From JAGNLV01 sp964612145 (lineage in GTDB: Bacteria > Zixibacteria > MSB-5A5 > GN15 > FEB-12): a stretch of DNA of 64,000 nt. Of the stretch, positions 26,111 through 34,998 are shown one piece after another (the stretch's first letter is position 1; the number at the start of each line of letters is the position of its first letter). A program made the position numbers and the translations under genes. The notes beneath the pieces are model-generated. The model had not been told where the DNA came from. It saw only the letters and a list, made by a program, of their open reading frames with translations, and did no database searches. The DNA is taken from positions 1-64,000 of the forward strand of contig CAZTBP010000007.1 in the NCBI GenBank assembly GCA_964612145.1, given 5' to 3'.

Positions 26111-26323
26111 ATGCGTTGTGCTGAATGTGGCGAGAAGATCGCCGGACGCCCGGTCAAACGGGGCAAACTGGTGTTCTGCTCCGGCGAATGTGCCGAGGCG
26201 GCCGAAGGGTACGGGTATGACAGCCCGGATGATGACGATCGTGATTTCGATGAAATCGATGAAGATTACGATCGCAGCCGGGACGATGATTACGCGTACG
26301 ATACCGATGATGACGATCGGTAA
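26111..26323 (+). CDS. Small zinc-finger protein with acidic tail (copy 1)
   Basis: A 70-aa protein. The N-terminal half reads MRCAECGEKIAG, then VFCSGECAEAAE: a CxxC...CxxxC set fit to bind one zinc, similar in spacing to TRASH/FCS-type treble-clef fingers. The C-terminal half is almost only Asp, Glu, Tyr and Arg, and is likely disordered. GGAG lies 10 nt before the start. A second copy follows 207 bp downstream. Function unknown; a metal-handling or nucleic-acid-mimic role is speculation. Confidence 0.7.
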   Translation: MRCAECGEKIAGRPVKRGKLVFCSGECAEAAEGYGYDSPDDDDRDFDEIDEDYDRSRDDDYAYDTDDDDR

Positions 26324-26530
26324 ACTGTAACACTCGTCGTTATCGTTTGGGCGCCGTCCGAGCTTCGGAGATTGCAAGATTTTTCTGTCCGGAGCGCAGG
26401 TCGGCGCCTTCGTATTTTCCAAACAAAATCCGGCTATTCCCGTCAAAAAGATGTTGCATCCTCATAATAGCCCGTTAGAATAGGGGGAAGGCAACAACTG
26501 AGAAACGGCTAACAATGGGAGTTTTCCGTC

Positions 26531-26704
26531 ATGCAATGTGCCCAGTGCGGCGACGAAATCAACGGCAAACCGGTCCGGCAGGACGGCGACATTTTTTGTT
26601 CGCTCGAATGCGCCTATATCGCGGCCGGCCTTGACCCTGAAGAAGAAGAGGGCTACTACGAAGAAGACCCGGTGGAGGGGGCTTTCACGGACGAGGACGA
26701 ATAG
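26531..26704 (+). CDS. Small zinc-finger protein with acidic tail (copy 2)
   Basis: A 57-aa protein, a paralogue of the gene at 26111. MQCAQCGDEINGKPV and IFCSLECAYIAAG match copy 1 position for position, and the tail is again acidic (EEEEGYYEEDPVEG). GGGAG lies upstream at 26517-26521. Both copies keep all four cysteines despite much changed tails, which argues that the finger is under selection and that both are real genes. It is separated from greA by a stem-loop. Confidence 0.7.
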   Translation: MQCAQCGDEINGKPVRQDGDIFCSLECAYIAAGLDPEEEEGYYEEDPVEGAFTDEDE

Positions 26705-26734
26705 CGCGAGCCGACCCTGATTACACAAAGAACA

Positions 26735-26759
26735 GCCGACCACCGGGTCGGTAGTCGGC
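26735..26759. terminator. Stem-loop between converging small zinc-finger gene and greA
   Basis: GCCGAC (26735-26740) pairs with GTCGGC (26754-26759), and the loop itself contains ACC/GGT complementarity. On the minus strand a T-rich TGTTCTTTGTG follows, so it may end the greA transcript. Moderate support only. Confidence 0.45.
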
Positions 26760-26782
26760 CGAGTCTATTCGTTTCGAGTTAA

Positions 26783-27259
26783 TCAGTCGCGAGAGATTTT
26801 TTTGATCTTGTATTTGATCGTTCCCGCCGGCACGTCAATTTCCGACTCGTCACCAACTTCCTTCCCAAGCAGCCCTTTGGCAATCGGTGATTCGATTGAG
26901 ATCATGTCGTTGTCGACATCGGCCTCAGACGCCGGGACCAATTGAAATTCTATCTCCTCGCCATCTTCCATATCTTCCACCAGCACCTTGGCATACAGGT
27001 AGACCTTGTCATCGGGGATAGCGTCGGTATCGACGACCCGCACGCGAGAGAGTTTCAGCTCGAGTTCGCCGATTTTCCTCTCAAGATGCTGCTGGGCCTC
27101 TTTGGCGGCATGGTATTCTGCGTTCTCGGACAGATCGCCAAGCTCCATCGTGCGCTTGATTTCCGCCACAATTCTCGGGCGTTCTTCGAATTTGAGCTGC
27201 TTGAGCTCCGTTTCGAGCTTGCGGACGCCCTCTTTTGACATGTGTATTGGTTCACTCAT
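26783..27259 (-). CDS. greA: Transcription elongation factor GreA
   Basis: A 158-aa protein of normal GreA length. The N-terminal coiled coil contains ELGDLSENAEYHAAKEAQQ, the family signature whose acidic tip enters the RNA polymerase secondary channel and stimulates cleavage of backtracked RNA. The C-terminal FKBP-like domain ends with SPIAKGLLGKEVGDE and IKYKIKKI. Two starts are possible, M1 or the Met at residue 7 (MSKEGVRKLETELKQL), the latter closer to typical GreA N-termini. It precedes the SSS symporter gene on the map but is transcribed after it, 16 bp beyond that gene's start, so read-through from the thiamine-type operon is possible. Confidence 0.93.
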   Translation of the reverse strand: MSEPIHMSKEGVRKLETELKQLKFEERPRIVAEIKRTMELGDLSENAEYHAAKEAQQHLERKIGELELKLSRVRVVDTDAIPDDKVYLYAKVLVEDMEDGEEIEFQLVPASEADVDNDMISIESPIAKGLLGKEVGDESEIDVPAGTIKYKIKKISRD

Positions 27260-27275
27260 AGACGCCTATAATACG

Positions 27276-28676
27276 CTAAACCGGCGCATTTTGCAAGTTG
27301 TCGTCGTCAACCACCCGCCCAAACACTGCAAACAGCAGTATCGACAAGATCAACCCCGGGAAAATCGGCTGCACGCCCAGCCAGTAGGAACCGTCGGCAC
27401 GGAAATAACTCGCGGTCAGCCAGAGGGCCGACAGCCCGCCGGACAATACGACCGACAGCAGGGCCCAGCGAGGGGGAAACCGCCTCCGTCCCACAAAGGA
27501 AAAGAACACCGGTACCAATAGCGCGGGCGTTCCAACCGAGCCAAGTGCATGCCAGATATCGACTACGGACTGGAAAAACAGGGCAAACATTACCGCCAGC
27601 ACCGCCGACAAAAACAGCCCCCAGCGGGTGTATTTGAGAATGTCCCGGTCACTCATTTTGCCCGCCCGTCCAACGATATCGTTGCCGAAGGTCGAGGCCG
27701 CCAAGAAGGAATACGAGTCGATAGTTGACATCACTGTTGAAAGCAGCGACAGCGCAAAAATGCCCAGCAGGCCGACCGGTAGCAGTTTCACCGCCAGGGC
27801 GGGATATGAGCCGATCGGCTCGGCCAGATCCGGCATGAGCGCCCGGGCGTAGATGCCGCAGAAGGTGGTCAGGAAATCAAAAAAGGCCCAGAAAAGTATC
27901 GACACAAAAATGCCTTTGCGGGCCACGGCGGCCGACTTGGTGGCGTAACAGCGCTGGTAAAAGGCCGGTTCGATTAATGTGGCCAGGGCGATCACGTACC
28001 AGATAGCGATATACCAGGGCGAATTGCCGCCGTGCCAGGTGAAATGCTCGGGTGGTGCGGCCTGTTTCAGGTAGGATAATCCGCCGTATTCAGTATACGC
28101 TACCACAAGCAAGATAATGAACCCCAGGAACATCAGGCCGAACTGCAGCAAATCAGTGCGAATGACCGAACTAAAGCCGCCGGAAAAAACGTAGATGATC
28201 GAAAAGAACGTCCCGACCACGACCCCGACCCAGAACGGCCAGCCGAAAAAATACTCCGACAGGACCCCCATCATCAGGATGTAGGCCGCCGGGACCGTCA
28301 TGAGGTAGATTATCACAGACCCGGCGATGGAGGTTTTTGTGTCGTAGGCCTGGGCGAGACGGTCCGGAATGGTCAATACCATGGAGTCGCGCGCCTTTTT
28401 AGCCAGAAAGATCGCAAACACCGCTGCCGCCAGGTAATACGGCACGCCGAATACGAGCCAGTTGGAGAGGCCGTAACGAAAACTGTACTCGCCGACCCCG
28501 AGGATGCCGCCGTACCAGGTCGAGACAAGGGAAGCAACAAAGGCGGGCAGCGTTAACATCCGCCCGCCTAAGATCAACTCCCCGGTCGTGCTGTCTCCCT
28601 TCAATCGCTTGCGCAGCCCGATGTACAGGAGTCCGATAAAATAAAGAACTATAATCGCATAGTCGGCAGCATGCAT
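27276..28676 (-). CDS. SSS-family sodium/solute symporter in a TPP-riboswitch operon
   Basis: A 466-aa inner-membrane transporter with about 13 hydrophobic helices. SSS features include the N-terminal GGRMLTLPAFVASLVSTWYG segment, a GGFSSVIRTDLLQFGLM helix, and SLLSTVMSTIDSYSFLAAST, which carries the sodium-site serines. It starts 12 bp after the TonB-dependent receptor, in the same direction. Because that receptor is preceded by a TPP riboswitch, the likely cargo is thiamine or a precursor. PnuT-type carriers are the more familiar partner of such receptors, so an SSS member here is a context-based prediction. Confidence 0.85.
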   Translation of the reverse strand: MHAADYAIIVLYFIGLLYIGLRKRLKGDSTTGELILGGRMLTLPAFVASLVSTWYGGILGVGEYSFRYGLSNWLVFGVPYYLAAAVFAIFLAKKARDSMVLTIPDRLAQAYDTKTSIAGSVIIYLMTVPAAYILMMGVLSEYFFGWPFWVGVVVGTFFSIIYVFSGGFSSVIRTDLLQFGLMFLGFIILLVVAYTEYGGLSYLKQAAPPEHFTWHGGNSPWYIAIWYVIALATLIEPAFYQRCYATKSAAVARKGIFVSILFWAFFDFLTTFCGIYARALMPDLAEPIGSYPALAVKLLPVGLLGIFALSLLSTVMSTIDSYSFLAASTFGNDIVGRAGKMSDRDILKYTRWGLFLSAVLAVMFALFFQSVVDIWHALGSVGTPALLVPVFFSFVGRRRFPPRWALLSVVLSGGLSALWLTASYFRADGSYWLGVQPIFPGLILSILLFAVFGRVVDDDNLQNAPV

Positions 28677-28688
28677 GGGGGGTGTGCC

Positions 28689-31133
28689 TTAGAAAAGCTC
28701 CAGCTTCAGTTCACCAAAGAACCAGCGCTCAGGCGCCGGGAAGTACTCCGCCCAGCCCCCGACTACCAGGTTGCTGCCGTCCGGGTAAGCAAAGTTTCCG
28801 CCATAACCGCTCGTTTCGTACTTTTTGTTAAACAGGTTGTTCACATGCCCGGCAACCGTCAGGCGACCGACATCGAAGGGACCGTCAAAACTGAAGGCAG
28901 CCGAAGCCGATGACGTGTAGTAGTTATCGATGGCAAACTGCTCGGTATTATTGAAATCCATATACTGTTTGCCTACCAGCTGATGTCGCCAGGTCAGGCG
29001 CAAACCCTGCCATTGATAGTCCGCAATCGCGTTGCCGAGATACTCCGGGAAACCCGGTACGGTTTTGTCGGCAAAATCGATCGCGAATCCATCGATATTA
29101 CCGATATAATCTCGAATGCGGTTGTAGTTATATGCGAAGTTGGCATCGATGCGAAGTCTCTCATCCGGCTTGACGGAACCGCTGAATTCAACCCCGGCAT
29201 GTACTGACCGATCGGCATTGATCGACCGCCGCAATCCGTCATCGATACCACCGTAAGGGATGATCTCGTCGGAAAATTCCATCCAGTAGAAGTTCAATCC
29301 AAGCGCAAACTGATCAGTTCGATAGTTGCCTCCCAATTCAATATCGTATAGCCGCTCGGCCTTGGCGGTGGGATCACCGAATTCCCAGTCGGCTGTATCC
29401 GCTTCGGGATTGAGGACATCCAATGATGGAATAATAAACGGATCGTTGGCATCGTAAATCGTGGCATCGGTCGGCGTCCGTGACGATACCGCAAAGCTTG
29501 TATACAATGACAGATTGCGATCCGCCTGATACATCACGCCTATCCGGGGGGAGAAAAAGAACCAGTCAGTATCGTAGTCGAAGCCCCGGAAAGCGTTCAT
29601 GCGTGTCTGATCGAATTCGTAGTTCTGGTACCGAAAGTGCGCGGTAGCCTGGGCTGAGAACTTCTCGGTCAGTTCGTAGTATTCCTGTACGAAGAAGCTG
29701 GCTTCAACCTTGTCACCGAAATATTCGTAGTAGCGTTCGCGCGGAGTCTGGGATGGATCCATGATTCCTTCCACCCAGACCACCTGGCCCCAGTGGTCGG
29801 ATTTGAAGTAGTAGAAAGAACCGCCGATCGAGTGGCGACCCCGGTCGTGCTCGATATCCAGGCGCGGGTTCCAGCCCCACTGGTGTTTATCGACCCACTG
29901 CTGTCGCACCAGTCCGGCCGTGTCAACGGCGACCTGGGCCGTATCCAGGCCGTATTCTCGAAAGTCGTCATACTCCTCCAGCGACTTGAGCTGCTCGTAG
30001 TAACCGTTGCCTTTGATGTAGTACAGCGTATTGGAGAGCGAAATTTGATCGTTGAATCGATAGGTGTTGTGGAGATGATAATGCGGCTGATTGAAATTGT
30101 CCGTCTCATTGTCATAGGTCAAGGGATTGAACCTCCGGTTGCCGTCGAGCTCCTCCGGCGGTACGCCCCAGTAGGCAAGGTGCATCCGGATTGGTCCGCC
30201 GTAGACATGCAACTCGGTCGACATCTTGGGATCCAGCCGCGCCAGCGAAAGATAGTACGCCCAGCCATCATACCACGAATTGTGGCGGTAGCCGCCGGTC
30301 TTTTGTTTCGAAAACCGTCCGGTAAACGCCCACCGGCCATCGATCAACCCCGACGAATAGTCCACACTCTGTTTGTAGATATCGCTGAAGGCATCATTGT
30401 TGTGCGTATACACTCCGTAGCCGGACTTGAGGGTTATTTTGCGCTCACGGCTGAAAGCGCTGCTGACAATATTTATTGCTCCGCCGAATGAGGCTCCGCC
30501 ATACAGGGAGTTGCCGACTCCCCGCTGCACCTGGATATCGGTGATGTTAGAGGCAAAGTCGGGCAGATCGACAAAGTAGGTGGCCTGATCCTCCGGATCG
30601 TTCAGCGGCACCCCGTTGATGTATGTCGCGATCCGCTTGTCATCGAAACCGCGGATACGCACATAGCTGTAACCGAGCGCTCCACCGCCATCGGTAAAGG
30701 TGTGCACATTGGGAGTCGTATTCAAAAGCAGTGGAAATTCCCCGACCGTGTAGTCACGATCGATTTCGGCCTCGGTGAAATTGGAAAACGCGATCGGGTC
30801 GATCCCGATCTCTGCCCGGTCACCGCTCACGACAATGTCGCTGCCCCGATAATAGCGCAGCTCGAGAACGACGGTATCGGGGAGATTGTGGGTCGCGTAC
30901 TGCCTCGATTGATACCCGACCGAGGAAACGGTCACCCAGTGCACAGCTTCATCGGTCTTCAGCGTGAATGAGCCGGACAAATCGGTTTGCGTACCGATTC
31001 CGGAAATGTTGGTGGTAAGTGATGCGCCGATAATCGGTTCTCGTTCGGCATTGACGACAACCCCGGACAGTTCGGCTGCGGAAATCGTTCCCGCGCAGAG
31101 AAATGCCAGGGTCAGGATAAATAGGTGTCTCAT
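28689..31133 (-). CDS. TonB-dependent outer-membrane receptor, predicted for thiamine
   Basis: An 814-aa receptor. After the signal peptide (MRHLFILTLAFLCAGTISA) comes a carboxypeptidase-regulatory-like domain (LSGVVVNAEREPIIGASL, about 22-95), common in Bacteroidetes-type receptors. The plug domain (about 110-230) includes YVRIRGFDDKRIATYINGV and IQVQRGVGNSLYGGASFG. The remaining 580 residues are a 22-strand type barrel, ending in an aromatic residue (FFGELKLELF). An upstream promoter and TPP riboswitch give its regulation: expression should fall when thiamine pyrophosphate is plentiful. An SSS transporter follows 12 bp on. AAGGAGCGAGG precedes the start and may be masked by the riboswitch. 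Confidence 0.9.
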   Translation of the reverse strand: MRHLFILTLAFLCAGTISAAELSGVVVNAEREPIIGASLTTNISGIGTQTDLSGSFTLKTDEAVHWVTVSSVGYQSRQYATHNLPDTVVLELRYYRGSDIVVSGDRAEIGIDPIAFSNFTEAEIDRDYTVGEFPLLLNTTPNVHTFTDGGGALGYSYVRIRGFDDKRIATYINGVPLNDPEDQATYFVDLPDFASNITDIQVQRGVGNSLYGGASFGGAINIVSSAFSRERKITLKSGYGVYTHNNDAFSDIYKQSVDYSSGLIDGRWAFTGRFSKQKTGGYRHNSWYDGWAYYLSLARLDPKMSTELHVYGGPIRMHLAYWGVPPEELDGNRRFNPLTYDNETDNFNQPHYHLHNTYRFNDQISLSNTLYYIKGNGYYEQLKSLEEYDDFREYGLDTAQVAVDTAGLVRQQWVDKHQWGWNPRLDIEHDRGRHSIGGSFYYFKSDHWGQVVWVEGIMDPSQTPRERYYEYFGDKVEASFFVQEYYELTEKFSAQATAHFRYQNYEFDQTRMNAFRGFDYDTDWFFFSPRIGVMYQADRNLSLYTSFAVSSRTPTDATIYDANDPFIIPSLDVLNPEADTADWEFGDPTAKAERLYDIELGGNYRTDQFALGLNFYWMEFSDEIIPYGGIDDGLRRSINADRSVHAGVEFSGSVKPDERLRIDANFAYNYNRIRDYIGNIDGFAIDFADKTVPGFPEYLGNAIADYQWQGLRLTWRHQLVGKQYMDFNNTEQFAIDNYYTSSASAAFSFDGPFDVGRLTVAGHVNNLFNKKYETSGYGGNFAYPDGSNLVVGGWAEYFPAPERWFFGELKLELF

Positions 31134-31231
31134 GACAACAACCTCGCTCCTTAGAGTAAACGGTTAGCAAGGTTCCGTCCTGAGGGTCATAGGTTGTCGG
31201 CCTATCCGGCCGTGGGGATGCGATAAAGACA

Positions 31232-31315
31232 TCTCCGTTTCCCTACGCCGGTATTATCCGGATCAGGTCGAGGGGGTATGATCTCAGGCGGTCAGATTCG
31301 CCACCCCCAACGGAA
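31232..31315 (-). promoter_or_regulatory. TPP (THI-element) riboswitch
   Basis: Read on the minus strand the leader contains GGGGGTGGC, CCGCCTGAGATCATACCCCC, GACCTGATCCGGATAATACC and GGCGTAGGGAAACGG in the order and spacing of the TPP aptamer. CTGAGA, ACCTGATC..GATAATACC and GCGTAGGGAA are its most conserved blocks. No T-run follows before the start codon, so control is more likely at translation: CAACCT in the leader can pair with AGGTTG at the ribosome site of the receptor gene. The outer edges are approximate. Confidence 0.95.
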
Positions 31316-31335
31316 CTGTATTTCTGTTCGCCGCT

Positions 31336-31364
31336 ATGATAGGAAAAATCCTATCAAATTGCAA
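31336..31364 (-). promoter_or_regulatory. Sigma70-type promoter of the TPP-riboswitch operon
   Basis: On the minus strand TTGCAA (31364-31359), a 17-bp spacer and TATCAT (31341-31336). Transcription would begin about 31328, directly before the aptamer. A 7-bp palindrome GATAGGA/TCCTATC (31338-31355) overlaps the spacer and -10 box. Confidence 0.7.
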
Positions 31365-31542
31365 GCCGGATGTGCAAACGGAAGAATTCGACTCGCTCTG
31401 TCTGGCGCTTTCCACAATCATTTTTCAGTAACAGATGGGCTAGTCCCGCGACAAACCCGGTGAAAGCGTGCACCAATTGGAACCAGTGTGCGTTATAATA
31501 GACAGGAGAGAAATAAATAGCCCCACAACGAAAGGACAGGCA

Positions 31543-32370
31543 ATGACCAAGCGGACATCCGACGATATCAAACAAGCAGTCAAGCAGCATTATGGCACCG
31601 CGATTACGCAAAACAGCTCCTGCTGCGGCCCGAAGCCGACTGACTTCGACGAAGAAGCGGCTGGACGGTTTGTCCAGCTTGCCGGCTACGAGGAATCCGA
31701 TGTCCCCGAAGGAGTGACCTCGTTCGGCTGCGGCAATCCGGTCAATTTCGCCGATGTGAATCCGGGGCAGACAGTGCTTGATCTGGGCAGTGGCGCCGGT
31801 TTGGACCTGATTCTCGCGGCCAAAAAAGTAGGTCCGGAAGGAAAAGTCATCGGGCTTGATATGACCCCGGAGATGATCGAGACCTGTCGCCGCAATCTTG
31901 TCGCAGCCGGAATCGAAAACGCTGAAGTGCGGCAGGGTGAGATGGAAGCAATGCCGATCGAGGACAACTCCATCGACTGGATTATCTCCAACTGCGTGAT
32001 CAACCTCTCGCCGGAAAAAGAAAAAGTCTTTGCCGAATCGATGCGGGTGCTCAAACCGGGTGGCCGAATGCTCATTTCGGATATCGTGACCGACAACCTG
32101 CCCGAGGACTACCGCGATGATCTTTCGGCCTGGGTTGGGTGTATTGCCGGGGCGCCCGAGGAGAGCGAGTACCTGCAGCTCGTACGCGATGCTGGTTTCG
32201 ATGATGTCAGGGTGATTGAAAAAATGGTTTATGATCCGAAATCTTTGGCCACGCTGGCCAACGATGCCTGCGGCTGTGGAGCAAGTGACCGTGAGATCGA
32301 ACAGGGCACGATCAACAAGTACGCCGGGAAAGTAGCCTCGGCCAAAATCACGGCGCGCAAGCCGGAATAA
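31543..32370 (+). CDS. arsM: Arsenite methyltransferase ArsM
   Basis: A 275-aa SAM-dependent methyltransferase that would methylate As(III) to volatile or less toxic forms. The SAM motif is VLDLGSGAGLDLILAAKKVG, followed by VIGLDMTPEMIETCRRNL. The three cysteines that bind arsenic in the family are present in TSFGCGNPV, ISNCVINLSPEK and WVGCIAGAPEE, with extra cysteine pairs at SSCCGP and ACGCGA. Length is typical. Start ATG 31543 has AAAGGA upstream; the frame is open to 31468 without a ribosome site. No arsR or arsenite pump is adjacent. Confidence 0.88.
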   Translation: MTKRTSDDIKQAVKQHYGTAITQNSSCCGPKPTDFDEEAAGRFVQLAGYEESDVPEGVTSFGCGNPVNFADVNPGQTVLDLGSGAGLDLILAAKKVGPEGKVIGLDMTPEMIETCRRNLVAAGIENAEVRQGEMEAMPIEDNSIDWIISNCVINLSPEKEKVFAESMRVLKPGGRMLISDIVTDNLPEDYRDDLSAWVGCIAGAPEESEYLQLVRDAGFDDVRVIEKMVYDPKSLATLANDACGCGASDREIEQGTINKYAGKVASAKITARKPE

Positions 32371-32441
32371 GATCATATCGATAAATAAGGGGCTTTATGG
32401 CGGGAGCTTGCGCTACCGCTTTCTTTCTCAGAGTCCGGTAC

Positions 32442-32475
32442 AAAAAAATCCGCCGCTGCTTGTGGCAGCGGCGGA
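32442..32475 (-). terminator. Rho-independent terminator of the 184-aa exported protein gene
   Basis: Perfect 11-bp stem TCCGCCGCTGC (32449-32459) / GCAGCGGCGGA (32465-32475), followed on the minus strand by T7. It lies about 50 bp past the stop at 32524. Confidence 0.9.
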
Positions 32476-32523
32476 GCCGTCGAAAGGCACATATTCACAG
32501 CACGTGCTGAGATTTGTTGCGTC

Positions 32524-33078
32524 TTAGTCCTGTTCGTCCGGTACGGCATCCGGGTCGGCGGGATCGCCGATGGCCATTTTCTTTTGCGCTTTGTCCAGTT
32601 CGCGGCGCATGATCTCGACATAATCCCCCAGCAGACGGTAACGGTTGCTGAACGCTTCGGCGCGTAGGACCGCCGATAAAATGCGTCGTTTAATCTTGAG
32701 CCAGCTGTCCGCCTCTGACAATTTCGCCATGACCTTCTGGCGGTCCAGCGCGGCCTCCTGCGAGTTATCTTTCTTGGCGCCAACTTCCAGCTGCCAGCGA
32801 TACTTATCTACGCGCATCTGGTTTTGGCTGATATCGGTTCGAATAACAGTTTCGATATCGATAAACCGGCGGGCCGCCAGCGGACCGTCGCCCTTGAGCG
32901 TAGCATCGTGCCAGAGATTTATGGCATGGTTGAGCTCTTTGATGTTGGCGCCCGGAGATGGTGGAGTCTGGGACTGCATCTGTTCGCTTTGTTCGGCGGG
33001 TGACTGATTTTCCGCCATTACCGAAGCCGAAGTCACCAAGACTGCCTGTAACAAAAACACCGGTAACAATTTGCGCAT
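32524..33078 (-). CDS. Exported alpha-helical protein of unknown function
   Basis: A 184-aa protein with a signal peptide (MRKLLPVFLLQAVLVTSASV, cleaved near VMA-EN). The mature part is highly charged and helical (KELNHAINLWHDATLKG, YVEIMRRELDKAQKKMAIGD) with no cysteine or known motif. It probably resides in the periplasm. GGAG precedes the start, and a strong terminator follows the gene, which is a single-gene unit. I do not recognise the family. Confidence 0.65.
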   Translation of the reverse strand: MRKLLPVFLLQAVLVTSASVMAENQSPAEQSEQMQSQTPPSPGANIKELNHAINLWHDATLKGDGPLAARRFIDIETVIRTDISQNQMRVDKYRWQLEVGAKKDNSQEAALDRQKVMAKLSEADSWLKIKRRILSAVLRAEAFSNRYRLLGDYVEIMRRELDKAQKKMAIGDPADPDAVPDEQD

Positions 33079-33241
33079 ATGGTCTCCTTTAGAAATTTAC
33101 CACTAATGGCCGATTTTACACTGGCCGTTTCGCTGACGAAAACCGGCGAATCACACTCTCGCAGCATCGGTTGTTAAATTCGAAAGGAGAAATCCCGCGG
33201 GAACAACGAACAGAAATGGGGGATTTATCCCATAGAGACTC

Positions 33242-33859
33242 ATGTCAAGAACCGACGTTATTATTGGTATCGTCCTGATTGGGGGGGTTGCTTTAGCGAC
33301 TCTTTTCCCGATTGTCCGAAAGTGGTATGCTGACTACCGTCAGCGCCCGGACCGGGAACAGATTCAGGGCTTTCTGCCCGAGCACCTGACTCACCTGCTG
33401 ATGATCATTCATCACGTGCTGGTAGTCCTCATTCTTGTCGGCATCCGGCCCTTTACGTGGCTCCCGTATAGCAATGGATTTGCCCATCTCAACTCAAATA
33501 CTGTCACCGCGGTGACATTGCTCGGGCTGGCCCTGTTTGTGCTGGGCAACTATCTGAGGGTGAGGACGGCGTGGGTGATGGGAGCAGCCTTTGATAAGTC
33601 GCTGGTGATCCGTAAAGACCATAATCTGGTCACGGACGGGCCGTTTCGACTTTCACGGCACCCGATGTATCTGGGCAACGTCGCCGCAGAGCTGGGCCTG
33701 GGAATCGCCCTGCTCAGCTGGCCGCTGGTGCTTTTCACGCTATTCTTGACTTTGCCGGCGACACAGCACCGGGCAATTGTAGAGGAGGAACTGCTTCACC
33801 GTCATTTTGGCCAGCAGTACAGTGATTTCGCCCGAGAAGTCGGGCGCTGGATTCCGTGA
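33242..33859 (+). CDS. Isoprenylcysteine carboxyl methyltransferase (ICMT/PEMT-like) family membrane protein
   Basis: A 205-aa membrane protein with about four helices. The C-terminal signature GPFRLSRHPMYLGNVAAELG, then EEELLHRHFGQQYSDFAREV, matches the ICMT/phospholipid methyltransferase superfamily, where the RHPxY region binds SAM. Bacterial members act on small lipids or unknown substrates; no protein prenylation is implied. It ends 2 bp before the converging TPR gene, so the two mRNAs overlap at the 3' ends. Confidence 0.8.
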   Translation: MSRTDVIIGIVLIGGVALATLFPIVRKWYADYRQRPDREQIQGFLPEHLTHLLMIIHHVLVVLILVGIRPFTWLPYSNGFAHLNSNTVTAVTLLGLALFVLGNYLRVRTAWVMGAAFDKSLVIRKDHNLVTDGPFRLSRHPMYLGNVAAELGLGIALLSWPLVLFTLFLTLPATQHRAIVEEELLHRHFGQQYSDFAREVGRWIP

Positions 33860-33861
33860 AA

Positions 33862-34854
33862 CTATTCCCCGTCGGACTGTTCTTTGGCCCGCTCGGCTGC
33901 TTTGCGCTTATTGTGTTCGGTGCCGATGATGTCCAGCATCTGGAAGCCCAGCGACGAGTCGGCATCAAAAAGACGGCTGAGGATCTGGTTGGCCTCCGGG
34001 ACCATATCATTGAGTGAATACGATGCCCCCAGTCCGATCCACGCGCCGTAGTAACTGGAGTCTATCGCGACAACCCGGCGAAACTGTTCCGCCGCAGGAC
34101 CGTAGTCACCCTCTCTCAGGTAAATCAGGCCGAGCGACTGCAGTGAATTGAGATGCTCGGGATTGCGCTCTATGGCCTTTAAATAGTAGTCTTTGGCTTG
34201 ATCAGTTTTGCTCAGGCGGCTCTTGATCGTACCGAGATAGTAATAAAGATCAACCGAGGTGCCGCCGGAATCCTCGCTCATTTCAAAGTAATACTCGGCC
34301 GAATCGAGGCTGCCCGAAGCTGCAAAAGCGCTCCCGAGCGAGAACGGGATCACCTCATTTTCCGGTGACAGGTCCAATGCCTGACGCAACAGCGGCAGGG
34401 CTTTGGATATACGACCGGCCTTGGAATATTCACGCGCAAGGTTGGTGAGATACAGCGCGTTGGTGGGCGCCTTGTCCACCGCCTGCTCGAAATAATTGAT
34501 GGCGGACACGATATCTCCCTCACCGCTGGCAATGACGCCTAAATTATTGGCCACGTCAGCGGCATTGGGATTCATATTCAGCGCCCGGTCCAGATACACC
34601 CGCGCCTGTTTCTGATCACCGGTAGCGGAGAAGGCAACGCCCAGGTTCTTGATCGCTTCGAAATTGTCAGGCTCAAGCTCCAGCAACGCCCGGTAGCTCT
34701 TGATTGCCTTGTCAAACTTTTCCCCCCGCATTGCCATGCCGCCGGTCTGAAGCAGGGCCTTCACCGAATCTTCGGGGCTTTTCGCCTGACCGGCTGCCGG
34801 CAGCACAAGAACCAGCGCCAGTAAGATCATCGCAAAATTACGTAGGTTGTTCAT
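33862..34854 (-). CDS. Exported TPR-repeat protein
   Basis: A 330-aa protein with a signal peptide (MNNLRNFAMILLALVLVLPA, cleaved near GQA). At least seven tetratricopeptide repeats follow, for instance KFDKAIKSYRALLELEPDN, DQKQARVYLDRALNMNPNA, and HLNSLQSLGLIYLREGDYG. TPR arrays serve as protein-protein scaffolds. The tail is charged (NKRKAAERAKEQSDGE). It lies downstream of a terminator, so it is not part of the cytochrome operon. Specific role unknown. Confidence 0.8.
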   Translation of the reverse strand: MNNLRNFAMILLALVLVLPAAGQAKSPEDSVKALLQTGGMAMRGEKFDKAIKSYRALLELEPDNFEAIKNLGVAFSATGDQKQARVYLDRALNMNPNAADVANNLGVIASGEGDIVSAINYFEQAVDKAPTNALYLTNLAREYSKAGRISKALPLLRQALDLSPENEVIPFSLGSAFAASGSLDSAEYYFEMSEDSGGTSVDLYYYLGTIKSRLSKTDQAKDYYLKAIERNPEHLNSLQSLGLIYLREGDYGPAAEQFRRVVAIDSSYYGAWIGLGASYSLNDMVPEANQILSRLFDADSSLGFQMLDIIGTEHNKRKAAERAKEQSDGE

Positions 34855-34941
34855 ATCGGGTTATACAATACAATTCCTGAGTATATCCGTCAAGCCGGGT
34901 TTTGGCCTGCCGGGAGTGTTGCTTCTGTTGAATTCCAGCAC

Positions 34942-34977
34942 AAAAGAAGGGCGGCCAATTTCGAAAACTGGCCGCCC
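34942..34977 (-). terminator. Terminator after the cytochrome/porin operon
   Basis: GGGCGGCCA (34949-34957) pairs with TGGCCGCCC (34969-34977). On the minus strand TTCTTTTG follows. It sits 22 bp past the stop of the barrel gene. Confidence 0.8.
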
Positions 34978-34998
34978 GAACTAATCGATTCGCTTTGG

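Noticed and set aside
31354..32376. 340-codon minus-strand frame opposite arsM
   Set aside because: arsM has its full set of motifs; the opposite frame has none and would overlap the riboswitch promoter.
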